From the NCBI RefSeq assembly GCF_004563925.1, contig NZ_SPNJ01000001.1, positions 1,178,001 to 1,242,000 of the forward strand: 64,000 nucleotides of DNA, written 5' to 3'. A model generated the notes under the pieces. That model made no database searches, was not told where the DNA came from, and worked only from the letters and a program-made list of their open reading frames with translations. Source of the DNA: Herbaspirillum sp. 3R11. Lineage in GTDB: Bacteria; Pseudomonadota; Gammaproteobacteria; Burkholderiales; Burkholderiaceae_D. Each line of letters starts with the position of its first letter. Position 1 is the first letter of the stretch. The position numbers and the translations under genes were made by a program. Shown here one piece after another: positions 59,982 through 64,000 of the stretch.

Positions 59982-62096
59982 TCAGGAATGGGAAGCGGAG
60001 GGTGGGGCGTGGTGATGGTGTTGCGCGGCCTCAGCGGTATGCATGGCGCGCTTGACACTGTTGGCCAGCTCGGTGATCTGGAACGGCTTGCGCAATACGG
60101 CATCGAGGTCGATGACCTTTTCGACCGCTTGCATGTCGGCATAGCCGGTGGCCATGATGATGGGAAGATGCGGATCGCGCGCGCGGGCGGCGGCGATCAC
60201 TTCGGCTCCGTTCATGCCAGGCATCAGGAAGTCGACAATCAGCAGGTCGAAATGTGCGGCCTGCAGCTTTTCCAGTCCGAACCAGCCGTTCTCCGCCTGA
60301 TCCACCGTATAGCCGAGAATCTCCAGGCATTCGACGATGAATTGCCTGACCTGGGCATCGTCTTCAACCACCAGAATGTTGCCGGATTCTTTCGATTCCA
60401 GCGGCTGGTCCAAGGCTTCCTGATCATGCTCGCGCACCGGCATCGCACCGGCGACAGGCAGCCAGACTTCTACCGTCGTGCCTCGTCCCACCATGCTGTC
60501 GATGCGCGCCAGGCCGCCGGATTGATCAGCGATACCGTAAACCTGACTGAGTCCCAGGCCGGTGCCTTTGCCCACCGCTTTGGTGGTGAAGAAGGGGTCG
60601 AATACCTTGCTGAGAATTTCCTGCGTGATGCCGGTGCCGGTGTCCTTGACCTCGATCACGATGTAGGCGCCGGGCTTGAGCACGCCGTCGTGGGCATAGC
60701 GATGCCGCACGTTGATGCTCAGGTTGCCGCCATCCGGCATGGCGTCGCGGGCGTTGATGGCGAGATTGAGGATCGCCATCTCGATCTGGTTGGCGTCGGC
60801 CACCGCGCGGGGCAGTTCCTCGGAGACATTGATGGTGATGCCAATGCCGGAACCGACCGATACCGCAATCAGGTCCCTCATGCCGTCGATGACCGAGGCA
60901 ATGTCGACCGCCTTCAGGTCCAGCGTCTGGTTGCGTGAGAACGCCAGCAACTGTCCGGTCAGCTTGGCGCCGCGCTTGGTGGCGTTGCGCGCTGAACCGG
61001 CCATGCGCTTGATGCGCTCGTCGACGGACAGGCGTTCGATCAGGTCGACGTTACCGATGATCACGTTGAGCAGGTTGTTGAAATCGTGCGCAATGCCGCC
61101 GGTCAGGCGGCCGATCGCTTCCATCTTTTGCGCCTGCACCAATGCGATCTGGGTGCGTTCGCGCTCCGACATTTCCTTCATCAGGCGATCGTTGGCCTGG
61201 GCCAGTTCGGAAGTGCGCTCCTGGATGCGCAGCTCAAGCGTCTCATTGAACTGGCGCAAATTGCTCTGACTCTCCAGCAGGCGGTCCTCCGCTTCCCGCC
61301 GGTCACTGATGTCGAGCGACACGCCAGCCATCTGAATTGGTACGCCGATGCTATTGTGCAGGGTCTGTCCGCGAATCTGCACCCAATGTACGGAGCCATC
61401 CGGCCACACAACCTGATACTCGATCGAGAAATCGTCTTTCGACAGCAGGGCCGCTTCGATCACGTCCAGATGGCGCTGACGGTCGTCGGCGTGAATGGTA
61501 TTGATCAGGTCGTCGTAGGTAAATTCGCTCTCCGGCGCAATGCCGAAGTGCATCTTGCAGGAATCTGAAACGATCAGGATGGAGTTGGCCAGTTCCAGGC
61601 TCCATGAACCTAGCCGGCCGGCGTGCAGCGCCAGGCGCAAATGCTCTTCCGAGCGTGCGCGTTCCTGCAGATGGCTGCGGCTGAGGTATTGCCGGCGGCG
61701 CGCGCGTAGCGCCGAAACACCGGCGCGCAGTAGCGTTTCGCTGTTGACGGGGCGCTCCAGCAGAATCATGTTGACCAGGCGCTCGAGTACATCCAGCACC
61801 GGATTGCGTTCCAGGTTGCGCTGCCTCGCGCTGAGGATCACGAATGGAAAGTCCGACCACGATTCCTGTTTTTCAACCCAGCGATGCAGCAATGAAAAAT
61901 CCGCGTTGCTGAGCGCTTCCTCGGTAATCAGCGCCGCACCGGCACCGCTTTCCAGTTGTTCCAGCAGGTCGGCATAGCTGCTGCACATGGCGCAGATGAG
62001 TCCTTCCGCCGTGAGCGTCTGCTCGATGACTTCCGCATCCCGGCCATGGGGCGCCAGGATGAGGATGCGCTCCTCCAGCGGAAGATTAATCGGCAT
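59982..62096 (-). CDS. Hybrid sensor histidine kinase with pseudo-receiver, PAS and receiver domains
   Basis: 704 residues, no membrane helix, so cytosolic. Order: receiver-like domain lacking the acceptor Asp (about 8-130), PAS/PAC (about 150-268), coiled coil (about 268-325), HisKA with His337 ('GGIAHDFNNLLNV'), HATPase ('LNLAINARDAMPDGGN', 'DTGTGI'), and a C-terminal receiver ('ILVVEDDAQV', 'LIVDFLMPGMNG'). A natural HHHH run lies near the C-terminus. It overlaps the KaiC-like gene by 11 bases, so the two are cotranscribed and probably act together. Confidence 0.93.
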   Translation of the reverse strand: MPINLPLEERILILAPHGRDAEVIEQTLTAEGLICAMCSSYADLLEQLESGAGAALITEEALSNADFSLLHRWVEKQESWSDFPFVILSARQRNLERNPVLDVLERLVNMILLERPVNSETLLRAGVSALRARRRQYLSRSHLQERARSEEHLRLALHAGRLGSWSLELANSILIVSDSCKMHFGIAPESEFTYDDLINTIHADDRQRHLDVIEAALLSKDDFSIEYQVVWPDGSVHWVQIRGQTLHNSIGVPIQMAGVSLDISDRREAEDRLLESQSNLRQFNETLELRIQERTSELAQANDRLMKEMSERERTQIALVQAQKMEAIGRLTGGIAHDFNNLLNVIIGNVDLIERLSVDERIKRMAGSARNATKRGAKLTGQLLAFSRNQTLDLKAVDIASVIDGMRDLIAVSVGSGIGITINVSEELPRAVADANQIEMAILNLAINARDAMPDGGNLSINVRHRYAHDGVLKPGAYIVIEVKDTGTGITQEILSKVFDPFFTTKAVGKGTGLGLSQVYGIADQSGGLARIDSMVGRGTTVEVWLPVAGAMPVREHDQEALDQPLESKESGNILVVEDDAQVRQFIVECLEILGYTVDQAENGWFGLEKLQAAHFDLLIVDFLMPGMNGAEVIAAARARDPHLPIIMATGYADMQAVEKVIDLDAVLRKPFQITELANSVKRAMHTAEAAQHHHHAPPSASHS

Positions 62097-63609
62097 CGGT
62101 TGCCATGATGGGAGTTTTGCCGCGATAAGTCGGCAATCCGCTCATGATGCCTTCGAAGTCCTGTAGCGCCTCGCCCACCTGCAGACCGTGGCTGGGACTG
62201 AGCCGAAATTCGTGGATGGAGCGAGGATGATTGCTGGTGCGGCTCTTGATCACCGATATGGCGCTGGCGATATCGCCGCGCGCCTCGAAAAAACGGAACA
62301 TCAGGATGGTGTCGCTGAGATAGCTGAGGTCGACTTCGGAACGCACTTCGCCGACCAGGCCATGCTGACCCAGCACCAGCAGCGTGGTGACGCCTTGCTG
62401 GCTCAGGTAGGACAGCATCTCGTGCATTTGCAGTAGCAGATATTTTTCACCCGGCATCGCTTGCAGGTAAGCATTCAAGCTGTCGATCACTGCGAAACTG
62501 CGATCCTCGTTCTCGACCGCGTTGCGCACCGTCGCGGCGAATTCGCCCGGCGACATTTCAGCGGGATTGATCTGGTGCAACTTGAGGCTGCCGTCGGTCA
62601 GATGCGGCGTGATATCCATGCCCAGCGCACGGGCGCGGCTCATCAGCGTTCCAAGGCCTTCGTCGAACAGGTAATAGGCAGCACGTTCGCCGCGCTGCAA
62701 GGCGGCCAGCGCACAGCGCAGCGCCGTGGTGGTTTTGCCTACGCCGGACGGGCCGCTCAGCAAGGTGTTGGTGCCGCGCGCCAGGCCTCCGCCCAGCAGC
62801 GTGTCCAGCGCCGCTACGCCGGTGCTGGTCATCTGGTCTTCGAATTCCGTGAAATGTTCGGCTGCCACCAGACGAGGGAACACATGCATGCCGCCGGTCT
62901 TGAGGACAAAGTCATGATAGCCGCCGGTGAAGCTGATGCCGCGCATCTTGATCACGCGGAGGCGCCGCCGCTCGGAACCGAAATCCTGGGCCAGCTGTTC
63001 CAGGCTGATCACGCCGTGGGCGATACTGTGCAACTGCAGGTCGCCGGCTTCGGAGGTGCGATCGTCAAGCATCAGCACAGTGCACTTGCGCGTCGAAAAG
63101 AAGTGCTTCAACGCCAGGATCTGGCGCCGGTATCGCAGCGGATTCTGCGCCAGCAGCCGCATCTCCGACAAGCTGTCGAAAATAATGCGGGCAGGCTTCA
63201 GCTCATTAACGCGTGCAATCACGCTCTTGACTGTTTCGCCCAGCTCGATTTCCGACGGATGAAGGATGGACTGCTGGAAATCGGGATTGAGATCTGCTTC
63301 GTCGATCAGTTCGTAGAGCGACAAACCGTCCAGCGACCAGCCGTGCGACGCGGCGACCGCGCGCAATTCCGTGGCCGTTTCCGACAGCGTGATGTAGAGA
63401 CCGGATTCGCCGTGCTTCAGTCCCTCCAGCAGGAACTGCAAGCCAAAGGTGGTCTTGCCCGTTCCCGGCGTGCCTTCGACCAGATACAGGCGGTCGCGCG
63501 TCATGCCGCCGCCCAGGATGGTATCCAGTCCGGCAATGCCGGTCGAGGATCGGAATGAAATGGGATCTGGAGCGCGATCCGGTGTGAGGTGGTTTTGTTG
63601 TGTATCCAT
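62086..63609 (-). CDS. KaiC-like double-domain RecA-type ATPase
   Basis: 507 residues from ATG 63609; the frame is open to 63765 and the start is not certain because neither has a good RBS. Two KaiC domains: Walker A GTPGTGKTT (N-terminal) and GPSGVGKTT (C-terminal). The stretch 'LSYLSDTILMFRFFEARGDIASAISVIKSR' aligns with the KaiC phosphorylation-site region; there Ser429 matches the first site while the second is Tyr instead of Thr. Catalytic pairs are Ser-Glu and Asp-Glu rather than Glu-Glu. No kaiA or kaiB is visible. Overlap with a hybrid kinase suggests a KaiC/two-component signalling unit rather than a clock. Confidence 0.9.
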   Translation of the reverse strand: MDTQQNHLTPDRAPDPISFRSSTGIAGLDTILGGGMTRDRLYLVEGTPGTGKTTFGLQFLLEGLKHGESGLYITLSETATELRAVAASHGWSLDGLSLYELIDEADLNPDFQQSILHPSEIELGETVKSVIARVNELKPARIIFDSLSEMRLLAQNPLRYRRQILALKHFFSTRKCTVLMLDDRTSEAGDLQLHSIAHGVISLEQLAQDFGSERRRLRVIKMRGISFTGGYHDFVLKTGGMHVFPRLVAAEHFTEFEDQMTSTGVAALDTLLGGGLARGTNTLLSGPSGVGKTTTALRCALAALQRGERAAYYLFDEGLGTLMSRARALGMDITPHLTDGSLKLHQINPAEMSPGEFAATVRNAVENEDRSFAVIDSLNAYLQAMPGEKYLLLQMHEMLSYLSQQGVTTLLVLGQHGLVGEVRSEVDLSYLSDTILMFRFFEARGDIASAISVIKSRTSNHPRSIHEFRLSPSHGLQVGEALQDFEGIMSGLPTYRGKTPIMATDAD

Positions 63610-63907
63610 CACGTCGATATCGTTAGGTTGTGATGATCGGGCAGATGCCGCGACCGCTTTTTTTATGCTTCCAACTGTAGCAGTAGGCCCATTTTTCGCC
63701 CTGTCAGATGACCCCTGAATCTTTTGTAAGACATTTTGAAGTCGCCCCGCTAACGCAGGCGGCATAAGGCTTTTGACTTTTACGCAATTTGCGGCGATTT
63801 ATGCGACCGCTATCGCATGCCCGTCGGAATGCATTACTATCGACATGTGCAAATTTCAGGAATTTTGACGTTCAGAATTCCTACTCACCACATTAACAGA
63901 TGTTGAA
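63610..63907. promoter_or_regulatory. Divergent control region between KaiC-like and response-regulator genes
   Basis: 298 bases (142 if the longer KaiC start is used). It carries CGCAA-T-TTGCG (63783-63793) and ATGCGA-N6-TCGCAT (63801-63818), two inverted repeats only 7 bases apart, which may be operators for one or both promoters. Confidence 0.5.
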
Positions 63908-64000
63908 ATGACAACACAAACAACAATGACGACAAGCGTTTCGAGCATGGCGGATCACGCCGACGCGTCCGGCCTGCATATCTTGGTCGTGGAGGACAAT
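63908..64000 (+). CDS. Response regulator, N-terminal fragment (cut by window end)
   Basis: Thirty-one codons from ATG 63908: a Thr/Ser-rich leader then 'LHILVVEDN', the first strand and acidic pocket of a receiver domain. The rest lies beyond the window. It is divergent from the KaiC-like/hybrid-kinase pair and may be their partner. Confidence 0.75.
   Translation, partial: MTTQTTMTTSVSSMADHADASGLHILVVEDN

Noticed and set aside
60001..60030. HHHH run near the C-terminus of the hybrid kinase, resembling a purification tag
   Set aside because: It is four His within a natural Ala/Pro/Ser/His-rich tail (AQHHHHAPPSASHS) in otherwise genomic context, so there is no sign of engineering.
62040..62100. 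Possible gene fusion or frameshift between KaiC-like and hybrid-kinase genes
   Set aside because: The two frames overlap by 11 bases, each with a proper stop and a complete C- or N-terminus. This is normal operon coupling, not a broken fusion.
1..64000. CRISPR array, insertion sequence, prophage or tRNA-linked integration site
   Set aside because: I saw no regularly spaced repeats, transposase or integrase reading frame, or tRNA-like sequence. Coding density and codon style look uniform across the window.

Overview
The window is GC-rich, densely coding bacterial DNA. Gene content fits a metabolically versatile soil- or plant-associated betaproteobacterium, most likely Oxalobacteraceae (Herbaspirillum-like): a cyoABCD oxidase followed by surf1 and a RegB/RegA redox pair, dctA, many NitT/TauT-type ABC importers, and LysR/GntR regulators. 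This placement is inference from gene content; no rRNA or tRNA gene is present to confirm it.

Layout. 1-8044 (+): a peptide-type ABC importer (permease cut by the window edge, second permease, two ATPases, binding protein) followed by a BAAT-like thioesterase, two CMD/AhpD-family proteins and a stand-alone GcvH. 8057-14822: a secreted serine hydrolase, a NUDIX protein translationally coupled to a UvrD-like helicase, two small proteins and a membrane diguanylate cyclase with a TTG start. 14807-18409: a LysR regulator divergent from a GlcG-like protein, a DHA2-type exporter and two small membrane proteins.

18412-25758 (-) is the most unusual block. A GntR/HutC regulator with a perfect 20-bp palindrome upstream heads a run of genes: an AprA-like flavoprotein, an AprB-like two-cluster ferredoxin, a TauT-type ABC importer whose binding protein appears to carry a C-terminal NosL-like domain, a HEAT-repeat protein and a DUF971 protein. 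I know of no assigned function for this combination. 25908-32522 (-): two amidase-signature enzymes (one resembling the amidase half of allophanate hydrolase) with a second TauT-type importer and an FCD-type GntR regulator. 32633-38968: dctA; then, on the + strand, an M20 N-carbamoyl/allantoate-type amidohydrolase and a histidine-ammonia-lyase-like MIO enzyme behind a clear promoter; then a chemoreceptor.

38978-51291 holds two more TauT-type importers. The second is part of a + strand run: binding protein, two permeases, ATPase, SoxC-like sulfite dehydrogenase, SoxD-like cytochrome, TauD-like dioxygenase and NtaA/DszA-like flavin monooxygenase. This reads as uptake and oxidative desulfonation of organosulfur compounds with sulfite removal, ended by a strong hairpin terminator. 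51364-59928: an MFS transporter, cyoABCD (CyoD has His- and Met-rich tails), surf1 and regBA. 59982-64000: a hybrid histidine kinase overlapping a KaiC-like double ATPase, divergent from the start of a response regulator cut by the window end.

Across the window the theme is scavenging of organic sulfur and nitrogen by high-affinity ABC uptake plus intracellular C-N and C-S cleavage, with redox sensing and respiratory control at the right end. Functions of individual clusters are inferred from family and neighbourhood; substrates cannot be read from the sequence.
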